A DNA stretch of 64,000 bases, taken from positions 372,001-436,000 of the forward strand of contig NZ_VFOU01000003.1 of NCBI RefSeq assembly GCF_006716305.1, read 5' to 3'. Below are positions 1 through 6,789 of the stretch, in pieces (within the stretch, counting starts at the first letter, position 1; the number at the start of each line of letters is the position of its first letter). The notes beneath the pieces are model-generated. The model ran no database searches. It was not told where the DNA came from and saw only the letters and a list, made by a program, of their open reading frames with translations. The translations under genes and the position numbers were made by a program. This DNA is from Enteractinococcus coprophilus. GTDB lineage: Bacteria > Actinomycetota > Actinomycetes > Actinomycetales > Micrococcaceae.

Positions 1-1068
1 ATGGGAGGCATGTCGTCTGCAGCCCAGGCCAATGTGATTGTCAAAGACGGCGGCACCCTGGAACGACTCGCTCGCATTGAATCTGCTGCGTTCGATAAAA
101 CCGGTACGCTCACTCAGGGACGTCCCACCGTTGGACGCATTACCCCGGTACATGGCACTGTTAGGAAAACTCTGCAGCTGGCAGCTTCAGCTGAGCAATA
201 TTCTGTGCATGTTTTCGCTGGACCGATCATCGAACATGCCCACCAACACGGCGTTGAGCTCATCTCCATAGATCAGGCTCAGGAAGTGGCGACCAACGGT
301 GTCGAGGCAACGACCCATAGTGGAGAGCGCTTACGAGTCGGGAAATCAGCTTTCATCGCTGAAGTGGTGAAGCCATTTGAAGACTTAGAACTGACCGCGG
401 GCGAGACCGCGGTCTATGTCTCCTGCAATGATCAACTGGTCGGGATTATTGTGCTGACCGATCCGCTGCGAGCAACGACCACTGCCACTATTGAATGGTT
501 GGCTGATCAAGGTGTCGACCAGATGGTCATGGTCACCGGCGACATGGACAGTACAGCCCAAGCAATCGCCAAGGAAATTGGCTTTGCCCCAGATCAAGTC
601 CACTCTTCAATGACGCCCACCGACAAGGTCCAGGTTGTTCAGGCGATGCCGTCGCCAACGCTGATGGTCGGCGACGGCATCAATGACGCCCCGATCCTGG
701 CAGCCGCAGACATCGGCATCGCCATGGGGGCTCGAGGCTCGACAGCGGCTTCAGAATCAGCTGATGCTGTGATCACGTCGGAACGTTTTGCTCGGCTTGC
801 CGACGTCACGCATATTGCAAAACGTACGGTCTCCATTGCGTTGCAGTCCATCTGGTTTGGCATGGCTGTTTCTATCGGGCTGATGGCCATCGCAGCATTC
901 GGATACTTGCCGGCGACTTTCGGAGCTCTGATGCAAGAGGTTGTGGATATTGTCGCGATTGTGATCGCTTTGCGGGCGTTGAGACTCCACCGTCACCTGC
1001 CATCCGACCGACTTGGGAAATCATCTCGACGCCCAAGTCCAACACACGCGCCCAGTTCATCCCGATGA
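1..1068 (+). CDS. Heavy-metal-transporting P1B-type ATPase, C-terminal part (5' end outside window)
   Basis: Integral-membrane ATP-driven metal pump (Zn/Cd/Co or Cu class), of which only the catalytic half and C-terminal membrane segments are present. The phosphorylation motif DKTGTLT has its aspartate at residue 32 of the visible part. The hinge motif GDGINDAP lies near residue 224, followed by two hydrophobic helices and a basic Arg/Ser-rich tail. The reading frame is open at base 1, and family members have several hundred residues of N-terminal and transmembrane sequence before DKTGT. The ATG at base 1 is therefore an internal methionine, not the start. The metal-selective CPx motif is not in view, so the metal cannot be named. 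Its last 12 bases overlap the convergent CHY zinc-finger gene. Confidence 0.93.
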   Translation: MGGMSSAAQANVIVKDGGTLERLARIESAAFDKTGTLTQGRPTVGRITPVHGTVRKTLQLAASAEQYSVHVFAGPIIEHAHQHGVELISIDQAQEVATNGVEATTHSGERLRVGKSAFIAEVVKPFEDLELTAGETAVYVSCNDQLVGIIVLTDPLRATTTATIEWLADQGVDQMVMVTGDMDSTAQAIAKEIGFAPDQVHSSMTPTDKVQVVQAMPSPTLMVGDGINDAPILAAADIGIAMGARGSTAASESADAVITSERFARLADVTHIAKRTVSIALQSIWFGMAVSIGLMAIAAFGYLPATFGALMQEVVDIVAIVIALRALRLHRHLPSDRLGKSSRRPSPTHAPSSSR

Positions 1069-1392
1069 ATCCGGCTGTTCGAAATATAGGTCGTAGTGCG
1101 CACTACATCCTGGGTTAAAGGATGAACGACAAAATGGGCAGTGGTCTTGGTAAATATATTGAGCGATCAATAACTCGCGCTTGCAGACACCACACAGCAC
1201 AGCAGGTTCCCCAGCCCGGTCGTTCGGCCAGGGCTGCCGTCGGTGGTCGGCAGTTTCGTCGTGGCATTTATAACACGGATAGTAGCGTTCACAACACCCA
1301 AAACGAAGCGCCACAATATCGAGCACGGTGGCATAATGTTTGCAACGCGTCTGATCGTCCACCAGTGGCCCGTAAACTTTCGGCTCAGTCAT
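1057..1392 (-). CDS. CHY zinc-finger protein
   Basis: A 111-residue protein made almost entirely of a CHY-type zinc finger. The Cys/His ligands occur in the family order: C17-x-H19-Y, C33/C34, C40-x2-C43-H44, H50, C67-x2-C70, C85-x2-C88, C96 and H99. The fold binds up to three zinc ions. Family members include eukaryotic Hot13 and many uncharacterised bacterial proteins, and no bacterial role is established. The gene ends inside the 3' end of the convergent metal ATPase gene. The Shine-Dalgarno sequence before its ATG is weak. A role in metal handling with the neighbouring pump is only an inference from position. Confidence 0.85.
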   Translation of the reverse strand: MTEPKVYGPLVDDQTRCKHYATVLDIVALRFGCCERYYPCYKCHDETADHRRQPWPNDRAGEPAVLCGVCKRELLIAQYIYQDHCPFCRSSFNPGCSAHYDLYFEQPDSSG

Positions 1393-1432
1393 GACTCAAA
1401 CCTAGCAGTCGGGCGTAGAGATGGATGAAACG

Positions 1433-1470
1433 AAAAACCCCACCAAATCAACGATCTGGTGGGGTTTCAT
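1433..1470 (-). terminator. Rho-independent terminator, originally of tRNA-Ser
   Basis: An 11 bp perfect stem (1435-1445 with 1457-1467). Read on the minus strand it is followed by a T run (TTTTTC), so it terminates leftward transcription. It lay a few bases downstream of the tRNA-Ser(GGA) 3' end before the IS481 element was inserted between them. It may also stop transcripts leaving the IS in the leftward direction. Confidence 0.75.
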
Positions 1471-1486
1471 TCTGCGGAGGATGGGG
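1471..1486. repeat. Target-site duplication, left copy
   Basis: Sixteen bases identical to 2927-2942, flanking the two ends of the IS481-family element. They correspond to the 3' end of tRNA-Ser (discriminator, acceptor strand, first bases of the T stem) plus 4 bases beyond it. This is the left copy, a non-functional fragment of the tRNA gene. Confidence 0.9.
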
Positions 1487-1618
1487 TGTCTAGTGTCACG
1501 ACATCGTTGACAGGTTTTGACTGGACTGAACCCAAGAGACCGTTGACCGATGTGTCGGGACATCGTTGACATTTTGGGACAGTGATCGTTGACCGGTGAG
1601 TCGCGACATCGTTGACAG
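1487..1618. repeat. Left inverted repeat plus iterated subterminal repeats
   Basis: The left end has three copies of an 18-base motif, GTCrsGACATCGTTGACA, at 1495-1512, 1554-1571 and 1600-1617. Partial copies (cgttgacc) occur near 1541 and 1587. The first copy belongs to the terminal inverted repeat. Repeats of this kind are typical of transposase-binding sites; the last copy ends 22 bases before the transposase start and could also affect its promoter. Confidence 0.75.
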
Positions 1619-1639
1619 TGCTGCCGGCAATGATGAGCT

Positions 1640-2821
1640 ATGTCTAGCTCACAAAAGAATCTGGTTATTGCTCGCTCGGTGGTAGATCAAGGCTTGAGTA
1701 TTGCTCAGGCTGCAGCGAAGTTTGGAGTGTCCCGGCAATGGGTCCATCAGCTCGTGCAACGGTATCGATCCGGTGGGGTTGCGGCGGTCTTGCCGCAATC
1801 TAAGGCACCCAAATCCCGGCCGCAAACGACGACCGAGACGGTGCGGGCCCGGGTTATTGGCTTGCGTCAAACCCTAGTGGCTAACGGGGCCGATGCTGGC
1901 CCAGAGACCATTGCCTGGCATCTGGCCCGAGAGGGCTTCCACGTGCCATCGACCTCCACCATCCAACGCATCCTGCGCGCCGCCGGACTGGTGGTGGCCC
2001 AGCCGAAGAAGCGTCCGAAATCCTCGTATATCCGATTCCAAGCCGAACTACCCAATGGGTGCTGGCAAGCCGATATCACCTACTGGTTCTTAGTCGATGG
2101 CACCCGGGTGGAGATCCTAGATTTCTTAGATGATCATTCCAGGTTGCTATTGACCATCCAGGCCAAAGCCCTGTGGACCAGCGCCGATGTCGTGGCCGTG
2201 ATGGACCAGCTGATCACCACCTATGGGCCGCCAGCTGCCACGTTGACGGATAACGGGATGGTGTTCACTGCTCGATTCACCAGCCGGCCCGGGGCCAAAA
2301 ACGGGTTCGAAAAACTGCTAGCCGCCCATCACATCCAACAACGCAACGGGGCACCATCACATCCGCAAACCCAAGGCAAAATCGAACGCTTCCACCAAAC
2401 CCTCAAACGCTGGCTGGGCGCCCGCTCATTGCCGGCCTCCCTAGAACAACTGCAAATGCTCTTGGATACCTTTGCTACCTGGTATAACACCGAACGACCC
2501 CACCGAGCGATCAACCGGCGCACCCCAGCCCAGGCCTACACGGCCTTACCCAAAGCCACCCCGAACACCACCCATGACACCGAATACCGCACCCGCACCG
2601 ACCGGGTGGACAACAACGGGAAAGTCACACTGCGCTACGCCAGCAAAATCCGCCATCTGGGCATCGGCTCCGCGCACCGCGGCAAGCAAGTGCTGATGCT
2701 CATCCACAACGACCACGTCACTATCTCAGATGCGGCCACCGGCGAGATCCTCACCGAATATATCTTGGACGCCACCAAGGATTATCAGAAACCGACCTGG
2801 CGCAAACCCCTCAGTGAATGA
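1640..2821 (+). CDS. IS481-family transposase
   Basis: A 393-residue DDE transposase. Residues about 1-60 form a helix-turn-helix (IAQAAAKFGVSRQWVHQLVQ), followed by a second winged-helix-like stretch (about 85-120). The integrase-type catalytic core has D145 (WQADITYW), D204 (TDNGMV) and E249 (GKIERFHQ), so the triad is intact. The spacer between the second Asp and the Glu includes the family-typical block RPGAKNGFEKLL. The C-terminal about 80 residues form a small beta-rich domain. The single open frame shows no programmed frameshift, as is usual for IS481. The start is the ATG at 1640; no strong Shine-Dalgarno sequence is visible. Confidence 0.95.
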   Translation: MSSSQKNLVIARSVVDQGLSIAQAAAKFGVSRQWVHQLVQRYRSGGVAAVLPQSKAPKSRPQTTTETVRARVIGLRQTLVANGADAGPETIAWHLAREGFHVPSTSTIQRILRAAGLVVAQPKKRPKSSYIRFQAELPNGCWQADITYWFLVDGTRVEILDFLDDHSRLLLTIQAKALWTSADVVAVMDQLITTYGPPAATLTDNGMVFTARFTSRPGAKNGFEKLLAAHHIQQRNGAPSHPQTQGKIERFHQTLKRWLGARSLPASLEQLQMLLDTFATWYNTERPHRAINRRTPAQAYTALPKATPNTTHDTEYRTRTDRVDNNGKVTLRYASKIRHLGIGSAHRGKQVLMLIHNDHVTISDAATGEILTEYILDATKDYQKPTWRKPLSE

Positions 2822-2844
2822 ACCCATGAACAACCCCGGGAACG

Positions 2845-2880
2845 ACAAAAGCCGCAGAAAATACATTCTGCGGCTTTTGT
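2845..2880 (+). terminator. Terminator at 3' end of transposase gene
   Basis: A 15 bp perfect inverted repeat (2845-2859 with 2866-2880) whose right arm carries the run CTTTTG. It lies 24 bases downstream of the transposase stop and inside the IS. It contains the ten bases cattctgcgg, also present at the insertion target (1469-1478). Confidence 0.8.
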
Positions 2881-2899
2881 CATCCATGTCGCGACTCAT

Positions 2900-2926
2900 C
2901 TGTCAACGATGTCGCGACTCAGGACA
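2900..2926. repeat. Right terminal inverted repeat of the IS
   Basis: Complementary to the left terminal repeat with four mismatches in 27. It contains one inverted copy of the 18-base subterminal motif (2901-2918), and a partial copy follows inward at 2886-2895. The right end thus carries fewer copies than the left end. Confidence 0.85.
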
Positions 2927-2942
2927 TCTGCGGAGGATGGGG
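2927..2942. repeat. Target-site duplication, right copy
   Basis: Identical to 1471-1486. This copy still belongs to the functional tRNA-Ser gene: it supplies the discriminator base, the 3' acceptor strand and the start of the T stem. Confidence 0.9.
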
Positions 2943-3015
2943 GATTTGAACCCCCGAGGGCTTTCACCCAACACGCGTTCCAGGCGTGCGCACTAGGCCG
3001 CTATGCGAATCCTCC
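2931..3015 (-). tRNA. tRNA-Ser (anticodon GGA)
   Basis: An 85-nucleotide class II tRNA. The 7 bp acceptor stem is GGAGGAT/ATCCTCC with G discriminator. The anticodon stem-loop CACGC-CTGGAAC-GCGTG gives anticodon GGA (reads UCC and UCU). A long variable arm and a T arm with GTTCAAAT follow. The 3' CCA is not encoded (the next bases are CAG). The last 12 bases of the gene are duplicated at the other end of the IS481 element inserted immediately downstream. Confidence 0.95.
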
Positions 3016-3060
3016 TGAAGGAAACTTTACAAAGTGTTCACCTTGCAAAGACCAGATTTT

Positions 3061-3090
3061 AGCATAGCCCATTCTTTATTGAATAAGCAA
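3061..3090 (-). promoter_or_regulatory. Probable sigma-A promoter of tRNA-Ser
   Basis: On the minus strand, TTGCTT (3085-3090) and TATGCT (3061-3066) are separated by 18 bases and lie about 45 bases before the tRNA 5' end. An overlapping TAAAAT is an alternative -10. Confidence 0.5.
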
Positions 3091-3106
3091 AATAGCCAAG
3101 ACGGCG

Positions 3107-3832
3107 TTAGTCACACCCGTCGACACCGCAAGTCTGTCCCTCTGCGCCGAGGGTTTGAAGCGGAGCTGGATTCAGTTCGTCCCAAACTTGCTGAAGAGCC
3201 TGGCTGAATGTTTCAACCGATTGGGCACCTGGCAGCGCGTATTTCTCGGCCAACACGTATGTCGGCACAGCGGACACACCGAAAGCGCGGGCTTGATTAA
3301 CATCGGCTTGAGCTTCGGTGTCGAATTCATCTGATGCCAAGACTTCGCGCACACGGTCCTCATCGAGTCCTACTGAAACCGCTACCTGAGCGAGTTGATC
3401 ATGATCTGACAGATCCAGTCCGGTGCCAAAGTGGCCGGCGAGCAATTCGCGTTTGAGTGCCGGGGTCATCATCTGATCGTGATCGGTGACGTTTTGGTCG
3501 TGTTGTTTGGCCAGGTGCAGCAGACGGTGAGCGGTCCAGGAGTTGGCGACAACGACGTCGTCCATATTGAATTCCACCCCGGCTTCTTTACCGTGGGCTT
3601 TGACAGTTTCAAACATCTGATGAATCTGGTTAGCCGGCATGCCCTTAGTCTCAGAAAGGTACTGGGCCTCGCTGCGGTCGTCGCGCTCCGGCAGGGTGGG
3701 ATCCAGCTGGAACGTGCGATAGTGGACTTCGACGGCATCTTTGTGTGGGAAGGCTGCGAGCGCTTCCTCAAACCGGATGAGCCCGATGTAGCACCACGGG
3801 CAAGCAATGTCAGACCAGATATCGATTCTCAT
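3107..3832 (-). CDS. FrnE-like DsbA-family oxidoreductase
   Basis: A 241-residue thioredoxin-fold protein of the FrnE/2-hydroxychromene-2-carboxylate isomerase-like branch of the DsbA family. It is cytoplasmic (no signal peptide). The dithiol active site CPWC is at residues 11-14 directly after the first beta strand (MRIDIWSDIACPWC). A helical insertion follows, then the cis-Pro loop (SAVPTYV, about residue 180). The extreme C-terminus adds two cysteines (TCGVDGCD). Family members are thiol-disulfide oxidoreductases, often linked to stress or polyketide biosynthesis. The frame is open further upstream, but the ATG at 3832 starts exactly at the family N-terminus, so it was chosen although its Shine-Dalgarno sequence is weak. 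Confidence 0.88.
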   Translation of the reverse strand: MRIDIWSDIACPWCYIGLIRFEEALAAFPHKDAVEVHYRTFQLDPTLPERDDRSEAQYLSETKGMPANQIHQMFETVKAHGKEAGVEFNMDDVVVANSWTAHRLLHLAKQHDQNVTDHDQMMTPALKRELLAGHFGTGLDLSDHDQLAQVAVSVGLDEDRVREVLASDEFDTEAQADVNQARAFGVSAVPTYVLAEKYALPGAQSVETFSQALQQVWDELNPAPLQTLGAEGQTCGVDGCD

Positions 3833-3934
3833 GATTGCTACTCTGACACGCCTGTGCGCGCGTGAGCAATGTCGTTTCCCGGATAGCGTGGAATCGACAG
3901 CGACGATCACCGTCAGAGAACGGGTTCCCCCGAA

Positions 3935-3963
3935 TTCGCACTTTGGCAACGAATTGGTATGAT
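3935..3963 (+). promoter_or_regulatory. Promoter of the SRP RNA gene
   Basis: TTCGCA (3935-3940) and TATGAT (3958-3963) with a 17-base spacer. The predicted start near 3970-3972 coincides with the 5' end of the SRP RNA hairpin. Confidence 0.65.
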
Positions 3964-3971
3964 AGACCCTG

Positions 3972-4057
3972 GCCCCTCACGCGGTGCTATCTTACTCAAC
4001 TCCCCCAGGGCAGGAATGCAGCAAGGGTCGGTAGGCTCTGGCAGGTGCGTGAGGGGT
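3972..4057 (+). ncRNA. ffs: Small (4.5S-type) signal recognition particle RNA
   Basis: The closing helix CCCCTCACGC (3973-3982) pairs with GCGTGAGGGG (4047-4056). Between them is the conserved domain IV hairpin with the symmetric loop and tetraloop region (CCCCCAGGGCAGGAATGCAGCAAGGGTCGG..GGCTCTGG). This RNA binds Ffh and directs co-translational membrane targeting. It is the short form without an Alu domain, as usual in actinobacteria. The stop codon of the convergent asparagine-synthase-like gene lies 3 bases beyond the helix. Confidence 0.95.
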
Positions 4058-4059
4058 TC

Positions 4060-5571
4060 TTAGGTTAACTCCCCCAGTAGGTCGTCACGCAGCGTCGTGG
4101 TGTAGAGGTCATCTTCCGTGTTGATTCCGTAGGCCAGTAATTCTGGCCAGGCGTGGTGAATGAGATCCCGTTGTAGCTGCGCAGTCGGGCGGACCTGAAG
4201 CGGTTGGCTGATGAGCAGCTCATAGATGCGCCGAACGTTGACGGGGACGATCGAATCAAAGACCGTATCGGTTTCATTGGCGACTTCTGCGTACCAGCGA
4301 GATGACCGGTTCTCCCAATGATAGGCATCGGTATATTCGACGTTCTCGTGGAGCCGGTCGTATTCAAATTCCGTGAATTTGTGCCAAAAGAACTCGCGAT
4401 AACGACTGGCCGCTGGGCGTCGTCGTCGGATAATTTCTTCGGCGACTTGTGCAAAGCGGTCTTTTTTGTCTGGAATGTCGAGTCTGCCCCGGATCAGTCG
4501 GCCCATTTCGACGAAGTTACCGCGGACGTGGATGCTGTTCAGATTCGGGAAGAGGTCCTTATATTTGCGCACGTAAGGCCACCCGTGATTGCTGGTCGTG
4601 TTCCGCGCCAGAGTCTGGTGGTCGGCGTCAGTCAGGATGTCATCACCGGGTTTGATAATCACCGCGAAGTCTTCCGGGAGGTGGTCTTGCATTTGTGACA
4701 AGATGTTGTGATCGGTGACCATTGTGCGCTGCCAGAAGCTTGCTGGCGCTTTACCGGTGGCAATATTTGATGAGGTGTAGGTAAAGGCTCGAGTGCGTTC
4801 ACGGTAGGGGCGCATGTGTGCCAGCACGGTGCGAGAGTCCAGCCCGCCGGACAGTGACATACCCACGGGGCCATGCGGACTGTGGGCAAAAACCTGGGCA
4901 AGCTGTTCGTGCCATAGCTCGTGGATCATGTGGATCCGTTGGGTCCAGGTGAGTTCGATGAAGGGGTTGGGTTGCACCAGGCCGAAGCGCGGTTGGGTGC
5001 CGTGAGCTAGCTGGAGTCGGTGGTTGGGCAAGAGCGCGCGGATATCGGGATGATCGGTGAGGTCCCACATCCCGTCTGGTGAGGTCTCGGGGCGTTTGCT
5101 GCCCAGACTGCAGGTCAGTTCGCGGGGGTTGGTCAGTCGGTGCAGCATATCGAAATGCGACGCGATGCGCTGCTGGGCGTGGTTGAAGTGCACGGTGCGG
5201 TGACCTGCGGCATCGTTATAGGCGTAGATGTTCCCATTGGAACGCAGCAGGACCGCGTGGCGTCCACCAACGTCATATAGGGCGGTTTCGATTCCAGCAA
5301 AGCCATCGCGCTGCAGCTGCCGCAAGAGCTGCTCAGCATAATCGGGGCTGGAAGCGTCCAGGATACCGGTTGATAGGGGTAGTATTTTGCCCAGCGTTAC
5401 CACCCAGTCGTCACCGGCAGTTGCAATGCTCAGTTCGGTGATCTCATCTACGTAGAGGACGCCACCGGGCAGGTCGTGACGTTGGAAATGTTCGAGATCT
5501 TCCAGCAGCCCGACGGGCGCGGGTCCAAAGAAGAATCCTCGAGCATAGAGCCGTACCCAGGAAGTGGTCAT
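4060..5571 (-). CDS. Asparagine-synthase-like ATP-pyrophosphatase protein
   Basis: A 503-residue protein with the class B asparagine-synthetase layout. An N-terminal Ntn-like beta domain (about 1-180) precedes a synthetase domain with the PP-loop SGGLDSR at 241-247, which binds ATP and forms an acyl-adenylate. The N-terminal catalytic Cys2 needed for glutamine hydrolysis is absent (the protein begins MTTSW), so it should use ammonia or another amine, or form an amide or lactam as in lasso-peptide or beta-lactam cyclases. The start at 5571 was chosen because TAAGGA lies 10 bases upstream, overlapping the stop of the preceding gene; an upstream ATG at 5658 would overlap that gene by 74 bases. 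It is probably translationally coupled to the gene at 5585-6640. Substrate unknown. Confidence 0.8.
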   Translation of the reverse strand: MTTSWVRLYARGFFFGPAPVGLLEDLEHFQRHDLPGGVLYVDEITELSIATAGDDWVVTLGKILPLSTGILDASSPDYAEQLLRQLQRDGFAGIETALYDVGGRHAVLLRSNGNIYAYNDAAGHRTVHFNHAQQRIASHFDMLHRLTNPRELTCSLGSKRPETSPDGMWDLTDHPDIRALLPNHRLQLAHGTQPRFGLVQPNPFIELTWTQRIHMIHELWHEQLAQVFAHSPHGPVGMSLSGGLDSRTVLAHMRPYRERTRAFTYTSSNIATGKAPASFWQRTMVTDHNILSQMQDHLPEDFAVIIKPGDDILTDADHQTLARNTTSNHGWPYVRKYKDLFPNLNSIHVRGNFVEMGRLIRGRLDIPDKKDRFAQVAEEIIRRRRPAASRYREFFWHKFTEFEYDRLHENVEYTDAYHWENRSSRWYAEVANETDTVFDSIVPVNVRRIYELLISQPLQVRPTAQLQRDLIHHAWPELLAYGINTEDDLYTTTLRDDLLGELT

Positions 5572-5584
5572 GTGGTAAAAGTCC

Positions 5585-6640
5585 TTACTGGCGTCGGAAA
5601 GGTAGTCCGGCAACCCAAGTTCTGAATCTGGACAGTGTACTGGGCTGTGCGTGTGCACCGGGTGGGGAGATCGTCAGTCGTAGATCAATCACAGAGGCTT
5701 CTGGATGGTCCGAGGGCTCTCGCGTGACCATAACGACTGTTGTTAAGGAATCGCGCCCCCGTCTTCTGGGGAGCGTGACGTCCTGCTGCAGTTGACTTGA
5801 TGCGATATCGCTACAGTGCACCAGCTTGTGGTTCCGGTGCACTTGGAGCTGCAATCCCCCGTGATTACCTGAGTTCGTATTACAGTGCATCGTCACACCC
5901 GAGCCTGAATTGAAGACCTTGCCTAGCGGTGTGAGATCCAGTTCTAACCGGTTGCCGAGTTTCATCTCGTCGGGCTGCAGCTCCAGTGTTCCCACAAACT
6001 GCCGTCGGCTGATCACGGAACCATCGGACTCCACCAGTCGGCACCACAATTGCGGCAATGCTGCATCAAAGTCTTCCGGTGGGGTCAACCATTGCGGATA
6101 TTTGGATCGTTCATAGAGGTCAAGCGGGTTGAAGCGGTCGCCGAAAAAGTTCAGGAACCGGGCATGGTTGTCAATCGCATCGCGCAACACCAGCTCATGC
6201 AGCGGATGCCTTTGATCAGGCAGGTTGTCATCCAGCGCGTCGAAGCCGGTAAATAGCGGTGTCAACGTCGCATCTGGAAAACGCTCTTCGAGGGTAGCTC
6301 GAGTGTGCTGCTCAGTTCGCTCGCGATCGATGGCCCAAATCAGTGGACCCGAGGCAGCAGCGAGTTGGTGTGCACGAGAATGGTCTATCAGGTGCACTCC
6401 TGGGGCGTTTCGTACGGTTTCCAGAGCGGTTTTCAAGGCCCGAACATACGATGCGGTGGGCTCCTCGGTGACAATGTGCACGGTGAGCTGCGATCGATGC
6501 GCCCAGAGTACGGCGAGGACAGCCCGTCCGGTGAGATCGTTTTCCATCACGAGGTTGTAATGCAGCGCCTGGTCAAGTGGCGTTTTGTTTTGCAGTTCTG
6601 CGGTCAGATTGGCAGCGCGGTCATGCCCGGTGGTGCTCAC
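5585..6640 (-). CDS. Protein of unknown function, upstream partner of the asparagine-synthase-like gene
   Basis: A 351-residue soluble-looking protein that I do not recognise. It has no signal peptide or transmembrane segment. The N-terminal half reads as alternating alpha/beta (AVLAVLWAHRSQLTVHIVTEE; GPLIWAIDRE). The C-terminal half is beta-rich with several Cys and His residues (VTMHCNTNSGNHGG; KLVHCSDIAS), and the last 30 residues are basic. The GTG at 6640 was chosen because AGGGGA lies 4 bases before it and a TATACT -10 is 30 bases upstream; the ATG at 6712 would lie upstream of that promoter. The stop TAA is part of the next gene's ribosome-binding site, so the two products are probably made together and act on the same substrate. 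Confidence 0.6.
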   Translation of the reverse strand: MSTTGHDRAANLTAELQNKTPLDQALHYNLVMENDLTGRAVLAVLWAHRSQLTVHIVTEEPTASYVRALKTALETVRNAPGVHLIDHSRAHQLAAASGPLIWAIDRERTEQHTRATLEERFPDATLTPLFTGFDALDDNLPDQRHPLHELVLRDAIDNHARFLNFFGDRFNPLDLYERSKYPQWLTPPEDFDAALPQLWCRLVESDGSVISRRQFVGTLELQPDEMKLGNRLELDLTPLGKVFNSGSGVTMHCNTNSGNHGGLQLQVHRNHKLVHCSDIASSQLQQDVTLPRRRGRDSLTTVVMVTREPSDHPEASVIDLRLTISPPGAHAQPSTLSRFRTWVAGLPFRRQ

Positions 6641-6669
6641 GACGTCCCCTCTATATGGTGCATCTAGGC

Positions 6670-6696
6670 AGTATAGTCTCTGGTTTTTGGTTTCAA
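6670..6696 (-). promoter_or_regulatory. Probable promoter of the 6640-4060 unit
   Basis: On the minus strand, TTGAAA (6691-6696) and TATACT (6670-6675) with a short 15-base spacer lie about 30 bases before the chosen GTG start. Confidence 0.4.
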
Positions 6697-6789
6697 TTAA
6701 AGTTGTTCCCACTCAATCAATAGACCCTTGGACCTGCATGTGACTGGTGTTACCGTGGAACGACCTGCTCGCTTACACAGAGGAAAATT

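Larger units (their letters stand above)
1487..2926 (+). mobile_element. Complete IS481-family insertion sequence (1440 bp)
   Basis: Bounded by terminal inverted repeats beginning TGTC: 1487-1513 against 2900-2926 on the opposite strand, 23 of 27 positions identical. The element is flanked by a 16 bp direct repeat and contains one intact DDE transposase gene and its own terminator hairpin. It looks recent and potentially active, because the transposase frame is unbroken and both target duplications are identical. It sits at the 3' end of a tRNA-Ser gene, which stays intact because the right copy of the target duplication restores the 3' end. Confidence 0.93.

Noticed and set aside
1-3. ATG at base 1 as start of the P-type ATPase
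   Set aside because: Family members have large N-terminal membrane and actuator domains before DKTGTLT; the frame simply continues off the left edge.
1471-2942. Direct repeats at a tRNA gene read as attL/attR of an integrated island
   Set aside because: Only a single transposase with IS481 terminal repeats lies between them and no integrase; the repeats are a transposition target duplication.
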